A stretch of DNA of 64,000 bases from Erpobdella octoculata (GCA_963978895.1 OZ022241.1:26888073-26952072); one strand, 5' to 3'. Positions 38,976 to 51,640 are shown, numbered from the stretch's first letter. Made by a program: numbers and translations. Notes: generated by a model from the sequence alone, not told the origin.

Positions 38976-39514
38976 AACAACATTAAGTAGTGATTAAAGA
39001 CATATGTCTTTAATATATTAAACAATTTCATTATATTACATTATCATTTTGATCAATAATGAACCTAAACACATTTATGAAAATTTAAACATTCAGCAAT
39101 ACTGAATAACTATGGTCATTCAGTATGGCCTTACAGTGGCCATTTAGTACGAACCGAGATGTACGAGCATTTTAGTCTGCTACGAGCAAAATAATAATTT
39201 TTGACATCCAAACTTTAGATTAAAATATTAATCAAACATCTCTTTATTTACTAAAAAAATCTTACAAAATATAAACTTAAATATTTGATAAGAATAGAAT
39301 AGTTCTGACCTGACTCGTTTTCACTTTTTCGTGCGAAAAAACAAAAAGCTCTATAAATGCTGGACGAAATACACGAGAGACAAAAGAACAACACTGAATA
39401 AAGAGTTCATATATATATGCATTTTAAAAAAGAGATGGGTGTAAAAAATAATTTAACAAATGAGAAAATCTCAGTGGCCGTTCTGTACAGTGGCCATTCA
39501 GTCCGGTTCTCTCC

Positions 39515-39818
39515 TACATTGGAAAATGTTCAGTTTAATATTTATATTTAAGGTCTATTTCATTGTATTTGTTAGTTTTTGGCATCAGTATACATCTTAC
39601 TTAGTCACGTACTCGTCTTTAATTGCTTATTAGATGTTCGTTCGAAAAAACAAGGCTTTGAGTAAAGTAAAATTGGTGAAGCAGCTCCAACTAATTCCAA
39701 TGATGAGAAAAATGAGGAGGCAGATACAAGTAGTCCTTGTCCGAAGAGGCGGAAACTGCATTTTTTTTTGGTACAAACTGGTATCTCCAGAAACTCATTT
39801 GGGGAGCAGGGAAGCCAT
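39515..39818. other. Intergenic, unassigned
   Basis: AT-rich sequence between the pogo-like element and gypsy copy B; a short frame at 39634 is not recognisable. Confidence 0.4.
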
Positions 39819-39991
39819 TGTAACATATTGCACATCGCTAGTAGGCCTAGGAGTTTTAGTATCTTTGGGGAAGCGCATGCTTCCTTTTTTCTTTTGCTTT
39901 AGAGCTTGCTTGTTTGGACTCGACTATAACGTATTCGTATTTGTTCGTACTTAGTGTTTCAATAAACAATTTGTTTTAACGCGTTGTTACA
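39819..39991 (+). repeat. 5' LTR of gypsy copy B
   Basis: 173 bp, TGTAACA...TGTTACA, with AATAAA near 39961. Almost identical to the 3' LTR; one difference is seen (TTTTGCTTT against TTTTGTTTT). Confidence 0.95.
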
Positions 39992-40064
39992 TGGCGCAGT
40001 CGACATAGAATCTACATCAGAGTTTCTATCGTAACCAACAACAACAACGTAATCAACATCGAAC

Positions 40065-43035
40065 ATGGACGCTTTTCGACCACCGGCACCGTTGCGGCTC
40101 GATAATCCGAATCTGGCCGCTGAATGGTCGTCATTCGAAAAGAAGTTCAAATGGTTTTTAGTCGCGATCGGCGCCGACGTAAAACAGAATGCCACGAAGC
40201 TGGCCATGCTTTTAACGACAATCGGCGACGATGCCGTCAAAATCTACGAGACGTTCAAATACGAAGAAGACGAGTCTGCGGAGTCGTTCGATGACGTTCT
40301 CTTAAAATTCAGGGACTATTTTACACCGCTCCGTAACGTGGTCTACGAGCGGTACGTATTTTAGCAGCACATCCTCTCCATGGGTGAGTCAATCGACCAG
40401 TACGTCACTCGCCAGCGTCATCTGGCGAAGAACTGCGATTTTAAGGAGGAGGACAACATGATACGTGATCACATTGTCTTTACGTGCCCAGACGCTCGCT
40501 TAAAAGAACGATTACTGCGTGAAACCGACCTGACGTTGGCCAAAACAATCGCCATCTGTCGAGCTGCAGAGGCGACAAAAGAGCAAATCAAAACCTTCAA
40601 CGTGGAACAAAGAACAATGGCACCGGTATCGACTTCCAATGTATGCGCGGTGCAGCGACAAGACAAGTTGAAACATCACAACCATCCTGCACAGCTCACA
40701 ACATCGGCATACAACAACACCAAGTCGTCCTGTCGCAACTGCGGCCGCTCACATGCGTCCGGTGAGTGTCGCGCGAAGAATGTCGAGTGCCGCGCATGCC
40801 ATAAACTAGGACACTTTGAGAAGTACTGTATCACAACGGGACGGCAGCTGCGGTCAAGATCGAAGTCAACACAACGTAAACAACGAGCCATCCACGAAGT
40901 CTACGAACAGCCATCACCAGTCGAGTCGTCTGGCAACATCTACATCAACAGTGTTCAGGTACATTCAACAACAAGGACCTGGATGAAAATGCTTAAAATA
41001 AACTCTACAGACTTAAACTGCAAGCTCGACTCGGGAGCAGAAGCAAACTGCATGTCCTTCCGCACGTACACATCGCTTCGATATCTCAGCGATATCCGCC
41101 CAACATCTGAACTACTCTCCGGATACACTGATGCTCCTCCAGCCCAACCGCGAGGCGTCGCTACGCTGAAGATCACATACAAGGGCCAATTTTTCAACAC
41201 CGACTTCTACATTGTCAACCATGAAGCGCCCGTCATCGTCGGTCTGCCCACCTGTATAAAGCTAGATTTAATCAAACGCATCGACAATGTCAGCTCGATC
41301 ACACCATCTAAAAACGCCGATTCAGATCTATTGACGGAGTTTGCTGATATTTTTTCTGGCATCGGAGAATTTCCAGGTAAACATCACATCACGGTAGATA
41401 AATCAGCACAATCGGTCATTCATCCACCTCGTCGCGTTGCACTCTTCTTGCAACCAAAACTGAAACAACTGCTCGATCAGATGGTCGAGAAAGGCGTTCT
41501 TATCAAGCGTGATGAACCAACCGACTGGGTGAGCTCTCTTGTGGTGGTTCAGAAGTCAAACGGTCAACTTCGAATCTGCTTGGACCCGAAAGATCTGAAC
41601 CGGGCAATCAAACGGGAGCACTTCATTATTCCGACGTTTTCCGACATAGCACCAAAGCTGCATGGAAAACGAATTTTCAGCGTCATCAACATGAAGGACG
41701 GATTCTGGCACATTCGTCTAGATGAGGAGAGTTCCAAATTGTGTACGTTTAATTCAATTTTCGGTCGTTATTCGTACACCCGCCTTCCATTTGGAATTTC
41801 TAGTGCACCAGAAGTGTTCCAGAAAAAAGCAAACGAAATTTTTGGTGACATTCCAGACGTATTCATCATATTTGACGACTTACTCATCGCTGCTGAATCG
41901 GATGAACAACACAAACAAACACTGCGTATGGTGTTCGAACGAGCGCGGATGAAGGGTGTTCGTTTTAACAAAAACAAAATCCAGCTGCGTGTTCAAGAGT
42001 GCCAGTACATAGGCCATGTGCTCACACCTGAAGGCGTCCGACCCGATGAAGAGAAAGTCAAGGCAATCTCTGACATGCGCACACCAGCTGATGCCAAAGA
42101 ACTACATTGACTCCAAGGTATGGTGACGTATCTGTCCAAGTTCGTTCCGCATCTTACTGATCTAACCGCTCTTCTACGTCAGTTGCTTCGTAAGGATGTA
42201 AGCTGGACATGGACGTCACACCACGAACGAGCGTTCAACACAATTAAGCAAGCATCTGAAAGACATATTTGCACGGTATGGCATACCAGAGACATTGATG
42301 GCAGACAACAACCCGTTCAACAGTTTCACCATGCGTCAATTCGCTGAGTCCTGGGACTTCCAGATAATCACGTCCAGTCCGCTCTATCCAAAGTCGAACT
42401 GTCAAGTTGAGCGATTCGTGCAGACCGTCAAACAACTGATGCGCAAGACCTCCGACAGCAACCAGGATGTTACTATTGCGCTTCTGCAATATCGAAATGC
42501 ACCGATCGCAGGAAGTGATTACAGTCCAGCTGAACTGATGTTCAACCGTTCTCTTCGCTCGAGAGTACCAGCCTTACCAACAGCGTCGGCCTCTGATTCT
42601 GTGCGTCGTGACATGGAAAATCGAAAGTATCGTCAGGAGTACTATCACGACCAAGGAACTCGACCTCTAAAGCCACTGCAGCCGGGCCATGCGGTGCGCG
42701 TGCACAATGGACAGGCATGGCAAGCTGCGAAAGTTGTTGCGGCCCACTCGTCGCCTCGGTCGTACAACATAATCACCGATGAAGGAACTCGTCTGAGACG
42801 CAATCGGCGTGACCTCATAAAGACCCGTGAACGTCCACCAAACTGTGATCTCTACATCGATGAAGATGTAATGCCTGGAACATCACCATCTGCTCAACAA
42901 CCAACGGCACTGGCACAATCTCCAGCCAGAATTGACAGGCCACCTGTACTGACGCCATTAAGGTCGTGCCTAAGAACATCGTTGGGTCGAACTATCAGGC
43001 CACCTGCCAGATTTAAAGATTATGTCACTGGTTAA
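40065..43035 (+). pseudogene. Gag-Pol of gypsy copy B, broken
   Basis: It matches the copy A polyprotein from MDAFRPPAP to the same C-terminus (FKDYVTG). Breaks: a tryptophan codon changed to TAG at about 40362 (after ERYVF); an arginine codon changed to TGA at 42108 (after KELH); and a deletion near 42255 that joins the start of RNase H (HHERAFNTIKQA) to the middle of integrase, out of frame. One extra glutamate codon (KEED for KED) lies near 40448. Protease and RT with IIFDDLL are still readable. Confidence 0.95.
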
Positions 43036-43058
43036 CATTTTCTCCTCAAAAGGGGAGG

Positions 43059-43231
43059 TGTAACATATTGCACATCGCTAGTAGGCCTAGGAGTTTTAGT
43101 ATCTTTGGGGAAGCGCATGCTTCCTTTTTTCTTTTGTTTTAGAGCTTGCTTGTTTGGACTCGACTATAACGTATTCGTATTTGTTCGTACTTAGTGTTTC
43201 AATAAACAATTTGTTTTAACGCGTTGTTACA
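43059..43231 (+). repeat. 3' LTR of gypsy copy B
   Basis: 173 bp with the same ends as the 5' LTR, followed at once by the GCCAT target duplication. Confidence 0.95.
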
Positions 43232-44274
43232 GCCATTGCTTCCCCTGACTTTTGAGTTGGCCCTTTAACGTAGTTTTGGGTCCCCAAAAGGTAGAAGTGG
43301 GCCCTTTTAGTGTTTGACTTTTGCGCGTGAGTGCATATCGTGTGTTGGTGTTCGTGTGTATTGTTATTGCTGTCGTGCGTGTTTTTGTCTCGGTTGCTGA
43401 GCGCAATATCGTCTAAACCATGGGTCTCCAAACTGCGGCCCGCGGACCAGATGTGGCAGCTGGAGACCTTTTATATTAAAAAAAATATAATTTGTGTTAA
43501 TATTTCTAAAATATTATTTTTCGTGGAATGGAATAACTTCAGTAGCTTGACGGTTGATGGGGGATGAAGAACATGAGTGCATAGGTTTAGTTGGACAGGT
43601 GAAGCAGATATGTAATGAGAAACTTATTTCGACCACAACCAATATTCCTACCGGAGAAAATAGTCTTCAAAGTCGCGCTACTCGTATCTACACGATAAGG
43701 TTCCACTCTATCTCCGCCTGGATCTTCAACTGGCCAGCTCCGTCGCCGGCCGCAGACGATTCCGATATTCGTCTTCCGGACATCTCGTCGTGACCGCTTC
43801 ATTTCGAGCATCACTCGGTGACAGATGCTTTGGAGTTATTGGCATAGGCGTAGGAGACGGAGGAGCAGGGAAGGAAATATGGAGGATTAAGAAAATTTTG
43901 GGAAAAGTACCTACGACTAGCCCCCCGGACATCATATTTTTTCAAGAAGAAAAACATTAGATTTAAAAAAAATTCTGACAGACATAGACTTGCCTTCCCA
44001 CCACATAAAGTTCCCCTACGCCTATGGTTATTGACCCCAAGACGCCAAGATGTGGAATTATCTTACCACATAAAGTTCCCCTATGCTTTTGGTTATTGGC
44101 TCCAAGACGTGGAATAATCTTACGTTAGCAATAAAACAACTTGCAAAATCTGAAACAGAGTTCTGTAGTTTGCTCAACAATTTCTTTTAACCCTTTCCTA
44201 CAATTTTCCATCAAAAGTCAGTGGTTTCAAAGCTCGCTCGATCTTGGGGCCACTTTAAAATTCAGTGGCGTGGG
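43232..44274. other. Intergenic, transposon remnants
   Basis: At 43421-43450, ATGGGTCTCCAAACTGCGGCC resembles a hAT terminus (the CAGGGGTCTC.AACT.GCGGCCCGCGG type); no partner end was found. 43900-44110 shares text with 6300-6420 (GTACCTACGACTA, CCCACCA). CACATAAAGTTCCCCTA occurs twice (44001 and 44077). No gene. Confidence 0.45.
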
Positions 44275-46397
44275 CATAGATATATATAGATACACCCTGC
44301 TGTGCTAACGTTCGCCTTCAACACGCGCCTACCCCAGCCGAGACCTAAAACTGCACAATAAATAAACAGGGATGACGATAATATGTATACGACTTACGAT
44401 AGTTTTCTCCCTAATTTCGTTTTATTGCATTAGTCTGTATTTATGAATGATTTTTCTTATTTAAACACACAAATAAGAAATTTTATTTTTATTTCGAAGA
44501 AAATGAGTTTTATGGGTGGTTTAGTCTAGTTAAATTTAATTTAGCTAACTTACCAATTTCACTGCTCAAAAAATATTACTCCTGACAATATTTTTACATA
44601 TAATAGCAGCTACTATTAAAAGTCTTTTTTATAGTGAAAATTGACATTCTCATACTATGAAAAACATTATTTAGAAGTAGAACTTTTAGTTTGAAAGTAG
44701 AACTTTAAAGTTTGTCTTTTTCTGGAGCAAATTCAGGATTAATATGAGAAGTAACATGATTAGAAAAACTGCATCTTTGGAATTTTTGATGATTAGTCGG
44801 TTCATGGCTTTAAATTTTTTTTACACATGCTCTCTTCAACATTTTCTTCCTACTGGTATGATACAGTTGCAACATTGTTATAGTTGGAATGGGTAATCCC
44901 ATTTTAGGGGCTCATTGACAAACCAAATATGCAAGCTTCATCCACTAGCCTGACTAGCCCTTTAGCTCCACCCACAAAATTTTAAATGTAATTTCTGAAA
45001 ATGTAGAGCAGCATTAATAATATCAAAATTAGGATTAAACAATTGTAGATTAAAATCGAGTGAACATGTAAAATTATTTGTTGGTTACTAAATGTTAATA
45101 ATAGTGAAAAAAAAACAGAAGAGGTGTTAGTGGTATTTCATGAAATAGAATAAAGTACTTAGGTTTGGGTACAATGTGTTGTTAATTTAGATCATCATAT
45201 TTATTCATAATCATTCTTGAGAAATATGGGCCTTTCTGCAAACAGCTCTAGATTCTCAGATTCTGAGTCAAAAGCACAATGTTGTAGATATTTATTAAAC
45301 ATTTCAAAGCCAAACTAATGACAAAAACAAAATTAAATGAAAAATAAAGATTTCATTTCTAGAAGTCATCTATGGTTAGTAACTTGAATTTGTCTCTGGA
45401 AAAAAATCACTTATTACTGAAACAACTCATAACATTGACTTTTATTTTACTATAGTTCCCTTTTCCTGATAATTGCTGAGCTGACATATTTCTAGACAAT
45501 GGAACACTGTAACATCATATCTGAAAGATAATATATATCGTCACAGATATTATATCTATAGAAGTGAATCAATTCACAAATTGATAGTGAGATTAATTTA
45601 TATCAATATATAAAATAGTACAAATTTATGACTTTTACTGGTGCTGAACTTGCAGCTGTTTGATGCAATGATGAAACATTCCGTTATAGTGACTAAAACT
45701 CAGTAGAAAACTTCTACTATAACTGACTGTGAAACTTATGTCAGGAGTTATTTATTGTATGGATAATAATCATAATAATGGATAATGTTGGTATAAATAA
45801 GTCAAGTGAACACATAAAAAAATGTATTCATATAACTCATGCATGAAATTAAATTTTAATTAACATAATAAACTTTTCTACTCTTATCATCTTTATGTAA
45901 TATTTAGAATCTAAAAGCTTACCTTGTAAATTAAATATACTACATGTTGTTCACTACTAGTCTGCTGTTTGCTGGGCAGATGTACTACTACTAATAATAA
46001 TAATAACATGGTAGTCCTACTACTGTCTGGCATACTTTTTTCTTCCGTTTGTTTGACTCTTTATATAGCTTATTCAACATCAAAAATAACGAGAATTCTC
46101 TTTAAGAGGTTACGAAAATTATACTAAGCGGCAACATAACGAGCTGTGAAAGGGCGCACGATTGGTTGAGCATTTGCTCAGTCGGCAAACATCTTTTTTT
46201 TATGCAAACTTTAAAAAAATTGTTTTAAAATTGTTTATATTCACAATTATATTTTGCTTCATATTTTTTAATTAGTTTAAATTTTTTAAACACATTTTCT
46301 ACTTCGAAATTTATGAATTGTTATATACTATGCTGGGGTAGCCCGGCCGGCCTATGAAAAAATGTGTGCAGGGCGTATCTATATATATATATCTATG
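44275..46397. mobile_element. Unclassified inverted-repeat element
   Basis: The left end CATAGATATATATAGATAC then CCCTGC...CTACCCCAGC is inverted at 46335-46397 (GCTGGGGTAG...GCAGGGCGTATC then TATATATAGATATG-like). About 60 bp of partial match. The interior (about 2 kb) is AT-rich without a recognisable protein. Target duplication not clear. Confidence 0.45.
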
Positions 46398-47090
46398 TAC
46401 TCAATGCTCTTTATAAATTTGGTTTTCTATAATTTTTTTCTCACTTGATCGTTGTCAAATGGTTGTCAAGCTCCAACTCGATCAATGGTGGTCTTACGCA
46501 ATTGAGCCCTCAAAGGTTCACTTGCCTTTGACTTAAAATCAATGTTCACACAAATCTGTTTGATGATTTCTTTGAGTGTTGGCTCTACTTTCTTTCTAGC
46601 AATGTCTACAGACTCCGCCACAAACTTCGTTGTTACTGTCTTTTTTACAAACTTTTATTTAGGTTACAATCTCTGTTTGTGTATGTGTATGTATGTGTGT
46701 GTGGCTTTCTCTGTATGCAAATCTTGCAAGTAAAATTTAACCAGCATTTTGACTAGTTAGGAAGCTGAAACTTTCAGCATAGCTTTATATTGGATGACAA
46801 TACATGATTCAATTAAAAAACAAACAAAAAACAAAAACTTAATTTGAACATCTTTTATATTTTCTGCCAGGCTTCTGTCGGTTTTTCGGTGAAACAATCT
46901 GCAAATTCTTGTTAAAAACAGATTCTAACTATAAAGTAATGTTGTTCTCCCTGGTTCTGTACGTTTGTTTTGTTTTGTGAACTTGATAAAGAGTCTCCTT
47001 GGTTTTGAGAGCGATAATACGTTATTTTTCGCCAATTGCCTGAAGCTCTGGTGAGGTCGCATCGTCTCTACGACTAAAAAGTTTGTGAAG
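46398..47090. other. LINE 5' UTR or unassigned sequence
   Basis: No gene is recognised. The part near 46900-47090 directly precedes the LINE ORF1 start codon and is probably its 5' UTR. A GTAT/GTGT run lies at 46680-46700. Confidence 0.4.
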
Positions 47091-48080
47091 ATGCCACCAA
47101 AATACAGAACTGAAAAAGAAAACGAAAGCAGGTCTGAGCCAAGACAAGAAAAAGATGACAGAACAGGAAATAGTGAAGAAAAATGTGGCCACCGCTCGAA
47201 ATCATTCTCGGACTTGGACAATGGCGTTTTGTGTGATCTCTGTGATACACGGTTCCACTGCAAATGCCACGGTGTCACTGAGGTCATTTCCAATGGACTG
47301 ACTCTCCACAGTAAAGAATTATTCTGGTTTTGCAAAGAATGTCGTCGTGGAGCTGAGAGGTTACTACCGGTCATTTCGATGATACAGAGAAAGGTGGACA
47401 TAATTGAAGATGACAGTTAAAATCTACTCTGGCTTCAAAACTGAACTTACCAGAAGTACTGCTGCTATTCAAGATTTGTAAAAAGAAATAATTGTCTTCG
47501 GAAGCCGTGTAGAACAATGCGAAAAGAGAGTCGAAGAAAATAAATTAGAACTCATAAGTTCTATCAGCTCAAAACTAGTTGAGACGGAAGAAAAAATTAT
47601 GAAAAAAGATAGAAACTGTACCGATTTGTTTTCCGGCGAGGTAAAGTTCTGAATGACCCAGGTCAAAAAATATATCATATCGGCACAGACAGCACTGCAG
47701 TTGCAAACCAAGGTTATTGTGGAAGATCAGAGGGAGCAAGAGGAGATTGGTAGGCGAAGATGTAATGTCGTCATCCATGGACTGCCTGAATCTGCTAATG
47801 GAGGTGCTTGAGGTCAGAGTGATGAGGACAATGACAGGCTGACAAATTTGTTTCTTGAATTGAACTGTGACATGTCATCGGTTATTGACATGGTTAGGCT
47901 TGGCAGACGAACTGACAACGTCGGTCTGAAGCCAAGACCGATGAGACTTACACTCTCCTCAGAAGGACAAAAAGACAAATTACTCTGCAGGGTAAAAAAA
48001 CTGAAAGGATCAAGCAACGGCTTCGAGAAAGTCTTCATTTATCAAGATCTAACTCCAAAACAACGAGAGAAGAAGCACTA
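47091..48080 (+). pseudogene. LINE ORF1 with PHD finger
   Basis: It starts MPPKYRTEKENESRSEPRQE. Next comes a PHD-type zinc finger (CGHRSK...VLCDLCDTRFHCKCHG...WFCKEC; 47180-47345), as in CR1-type ORF1 proteins. A stop at 47418 and frame changes follow. Downstream text includes RRCNVVIHGLPE near 47755, the RRM-like block of LINE ORF1 proteins that bind RNA, and RVKKLKGSSNGFEKVFIYQD near 47990. Not functional as it stands. Confidence 0.75.
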
Positions 48081-48124
48081 GTTAGTGGAGGAGCTGAGGC
48101 TTCGAATCTCCAAGGGAGAAAAAG

Positions 48125-51041
48125 ATGGAAATCAAAAGAAACAAGACCAGCACTACAGGCAGATCCTCGTCTGGTGGCGCCGGTGGCCTGACGGGGGGGG
48201 GGTCACCGGAGTTAGGATCGAGATCAGGCGTCATTGATGAGCTACCGGGGCTGGCTTCGTGGAAGGGATCTAACACTGCCACAATCCCTGCGGCCTGTAT
48301 CAACGTGAGGTTCATCAAAAACAAAATTGCCATTATCGCAGACATTATACATAAAAACAGATTGACAATTCTTGGTTTGGTGGAGACCTGGCATGAGTGT
48401 TTTGACGACGTTGCCCTGAAAAAGATCACTCTGCCTGGTTACCGCTGCATTGAAGCTGCTCGGGGGCCCGATGAAAGGGGTCGCTCTTATGGGGGAATTG
48501 CAGTCATCTACAGGGACACACTCTCGAAAAAGCCATTTGCTTTGGGATTGACGCCAATTACATTTGAGATCATAACTACAAAGTTCTCATCCGTTAAAAC
48601 GAGTTTCATCTTTGTTTTGATATACCGTCCTGGAAGCATCCCCGCGAGTGATCTGTTTTTCATAGAACTAGGAAATATTTTTGAAGCATTGGCGAAGTAC
48701 AATTGCCAGGTCATTATTACTGGAGATCTGAATGTCAAGGTCAACATTACTCTCGATCCACACTCTGTTCGTCTGTTGGATCTCATAAGTTCATTTGGCT
48801 TCGTGCAGTCTGTTACCGGTCCTACGCATACGCAGTGTAATACTCTTGATTTGGTTATTACTAGATCTGATCTTCCATCTTCGTCTGTCGTCGTTGATCT
48901 GCAGCAGGTCTCCGATCATTCTCTTGGGCGTTTCTGGGTTCCGATCCGACTTCGTCCAGCTCGATTTGTCGAGATTAATACTCGTGCTTGGAGAAGTTTC
49001 GACTCTGAGCGATTTTGGTCCGATTTACGTAGCAGCCTCCTGTGCAATCTGGTGGTCTATTAAGATATGTTTATTGATCAGGCCCAGCAGCTCTATGACA
49101 CTACCTTATCTTCGCTCCTTGATCAAAATGCTCCATCCCGTGCTGCTAGACGGCGCCTTCAGCCTCTTACGCCGTGGTTTGATCGTGATTGCACCGCCTC
49201 GAAACGGAAATCAAGACTGTTGGAGCGGTGCTACAAGCGGACTCGAGACCCGGATGATCGCACTCTGTGGATGAGCCAGGTACGGGCGTCTTACGGCCTT
49301 TTTAGGCAGAAACGAAATTCTTACTGGAGAGGAAAAATCGATGATAGTCAAGGTCATCCTGCAAAGCTTTGGAGAACATTATCTGGGGTGCTCGGCAAGG
49401 ACTGTGGCTATTCAGCCCCACCCAATGATCTTGCGGCGAGTGATTTCTTGAAGGCGTTTTTAGAGAAGACCGAGAGTGTTCGCCAGTCTACTTCGTCTGC
49501 TTCTTGTCCGCTCTATTGTGATGGAGGCTGTTCTAGCTCGCTGCTGGAATTCAGGCCTGTGGATGCTAACTACATCATCCGTCTCATCAGGGCTTCACCT
49601 AACAAAAACTGTTCCTTGGACCCAGTGCCAACATGGATAATAAAACAATATTCCAATGAACTGGCACCATTCGTGGCATTTCTGGCCAACTCTTCGCTAT
49701 GACAAATTTTTTTCCCTCAACTCAGAAAAATTCCATCATTACGCCAGTCCTCAGGAAACCAAACTTGGATCCACACAACCCTGCCAACTATCGTCCGATC
49801 TCCAATTTGTCGTATTTGTCTAAGCTGTTTTAGCGATGTGTCGGCGAACAGATGAACATATATCTCAATGAAAATAACCTCCTGCCACGATGCCAGTCAG
49901 CCTATAGAAAGCATTATTCTACTGAGACTGCTGTTTTGAGGGTGCTCTCGGATGTCTACTTAGCAGCCGATCTGGGAGGGATCACACTTCTGGGCCTTCT
50001 GGACCTTAGTGCTGCGTTTGACAACGTCGATCAACAGATCTTGTGTGATAAGTTTCATAACTCGTTTGGTCTTGGGGTGCGGTCCTGAAATGGTTTGGCT
50101 CCTACCTCATGGACCGGTCCCACTGCATCCGATGCAATAATGTCACATCTGAGTCGGTTTCTCTCCTTTACGGTGTACCGCAGGGGTCCGTCCTTAGTCC
50201 GGTGCTGTTTCTTCTTTACACTGCTGATGTTATCGGTGTCGCCACCAGACATGGGTTCTCGGCTCACTCCTATGCTGACGATCTACAAATTTACAGTGAC
50301 TCTCCTCAGATTTTATGCTCTGATCTTGTGCCAAGAATGTCTGACTGTATTGGCGAAATCAGCTCATGGATGGCCAGTAATTGCTTGAAACTCAATCTAT
50401 CAAATACTGAGCTGATATGGCTGGGTTCATCTCGGCGGCTGAGGAATTGTCTGAGGGGAGATGTGGACATTGCTGGGGTTTTGGTCAAGCCTTTCTGCGT
50501 CTGTTCTGGATCTTGGGGTGCTGGTTGACCGTGATCTGTCCATGGAGACACACATTTCCCATCTCACCCGTACCTGTTTCTACCATCTTCCATCTTCGTC
50601 AGCTACGTGTCATCCGCAGGAGCCTCACTTCAGATTCTGCTCACTCCCTTGTAAGATAACTGGTGCACATTGCAACGGGGTCCTGGCCGGTCTACCGCTG
50701 TTCCAGCTCAACAGGTTTCAATCTGTTCTTCGGGTAGCTGCCCGTCTCGTGCTGCGATTGCTTGGCTGGGCCAGCGTTTCGGGTCTGATGCGGACGCGGC
50801 TACTTTGGCTTCCCTTTCCGCAGAGAATCCGTTTCAAACTATGCTCTATGGTTTATAAGTGCCTCCACGGCATGGCTCCTGTCTATCTTCACGAGTTATG
50901 TGTTCCGGTCTCTCAACTCTTTGGTTGGTCTCATCTTCGATCGGTGGCGGCCGGCGATGTATTTGTCCCTCAGACGGAGACTGTGACGATTGGCAGGCGT
51001 GGTTTTTCTGTGGCTGGTCCTGTGGCCTGGAATAACCTTCC
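48125..51041 (+). pseudogene. LINE ORF2: APE endonuclease and reverse transcriptase, broken
   Basis: Endonuclease at 48125-49063: LGLVETWHE, RSYGGIAVIYRD, LIYRPGS, VIITGDLNVK, and SDHSLG with the catalytic histidine. A stop at 49061. The RT follows in several frames: FRQKRNSYWRGKIDD (49310), NYRPISNLSYLSKLF (49790, broken), LLDLSAAFDNVDQ (50000), YGVPQGSVLSPVLFLLYTAD (50170), HSYADDLQIY (50266, catalytic ADD), then the C-terminal thumb QRIRFKLCSMVYKCLHGMAP near 50825. At least four frame changes. Confidence 0.88.
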
Positions 51042-51488
51042 CATATATATAGAATAAATATATTTTGGTTCCATGAATATTCATTATTTGTATTAATCTA
51101 TTTTTGGTACGACAGCGGAGACTAAACTCCAGTTTTTAAAAAACAGAAACGTCGATTTCTTATAGCTAAAAGTAGTTGATATGAGCTTTATTTTAATTTA
51201 ACGCGATATCCGACATAAAAAAATATACAATTCTAATTTACCAATAACACAGGCAACGTTAAATAGACCATCGAACTAGAGATCACTCAAATAAAATTCA
51301 ATGTCAACTGAATTTTTTTTTAAATTTGTTAATTTTATAAAGTTAAAAATGTATTAAAAAATATTTGATTAAGTTACTATACGGTTGTAACTCTCAGTTC
51401 TCCGTTTTGGATCTCCGGTCTACTAGGCTGCCTAGCTAAAAGCCTTTCTAAACAACAGGCGGGCCGATATATTTATTCTATATATATG
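51042..51488. mobile_element. 447-bp MITE inserted in the LINE
   Basis: Perfect 22-bp inverted ends (CATATATATAGAATAAATAT plus AT; 51042-51063 and 51467-51488). The flanks AACCTTCC and AGCCTTCC are an 8-bp duplication with one mismatch. Deleting the element and one flank restores the LINE reading frame. No ORF. 8-bp flanks and CA ends would fit a hAT-type MITE, but the AT-rich ends are unusual. Confidence 0.85.
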
Positions 51489-51640
51489 AGCCTTCCCACC
51501 GCTCTGAAGGATCCAACGATGCCTTTTAGTGTCTTTCGCGAACGGCTCAAGACAGATTTAATTATGCAGTGCGCATTTGCGACTTTTATTTTGTAAAAAA
51601 GCGCTATATAAAAGACTTGTATAATTAAATCTTTTGTATT
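51489..51640 (+). pseudogene. LINE ORF2 C-terminus and 3' end, beyond the MITE
   Basis: It reads LPTALKDPTMPFSVFRERLK then TDLIMQC and a stop, the normal tail of CR1/L2-like ORF2 proteins (WNSLP...S..SFK..LKT.L). It is followed by AAGCGCTATATAAAAG. Confidence 0.85.

Larger units (their letters stand above)
37626..39514 (-). mobile_element. Pogo-like (Tc1/mariner) transposon lacking its catalytic domain
   Basis: Flanked by TA (37624-37625 and 39515-39516). Left end GGGGAGAGTAGTACCAAATGG and inverted right end GGAGAGAACCGGACTGAATGG; both continue GCCAC. AATGGCCAC recurs as a subterminal motif at both ends (37860-37890 and 39115-39150). Inside are the DNA-binding and C-terminal parts of a pogo-like transposase with the DDE core deleted. 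Confidence 0.85.
39819..43231 (+). mobile_element. Gypsy/Ty3 LTR retrotransposon, copy B, internally deleted
   Basis: Complete 173-bp LTRs at both ends and a perfect 5-bp target duplication GCCAT (39814-39818 and 43232-43236). It is the same family as copy A, with almost the same sequence, but lacks RNase H and the first half of integrase, and has two nonsense changes. Primer site TGGCGCAGTCGACATAG starts at 39992, directly after the LTR; purine tract AAAAGGGGAGG lies at 43048-43058. Confidence 0.96.
47091..51640 (+). mobile_element. CR1/L2-like LINE, decayed, interrupted by a MITE
   Basis: Two consecutive coding regions (ORF1 with a PHD finger, ORF2 with APE endonuclease and RT) and a 3' end AGCGCTATATAAAAG at 51600, a motif common at L2/CR1 tails. 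ORF2 is cut after WNNLP at 51041 by a 447-bp MITE and resumes at 51489 as LPTALKDPTMPFSVFRERLK. Several stops and frame changes show it is dead. The 5' end is not defined. Confidence 0.88.
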
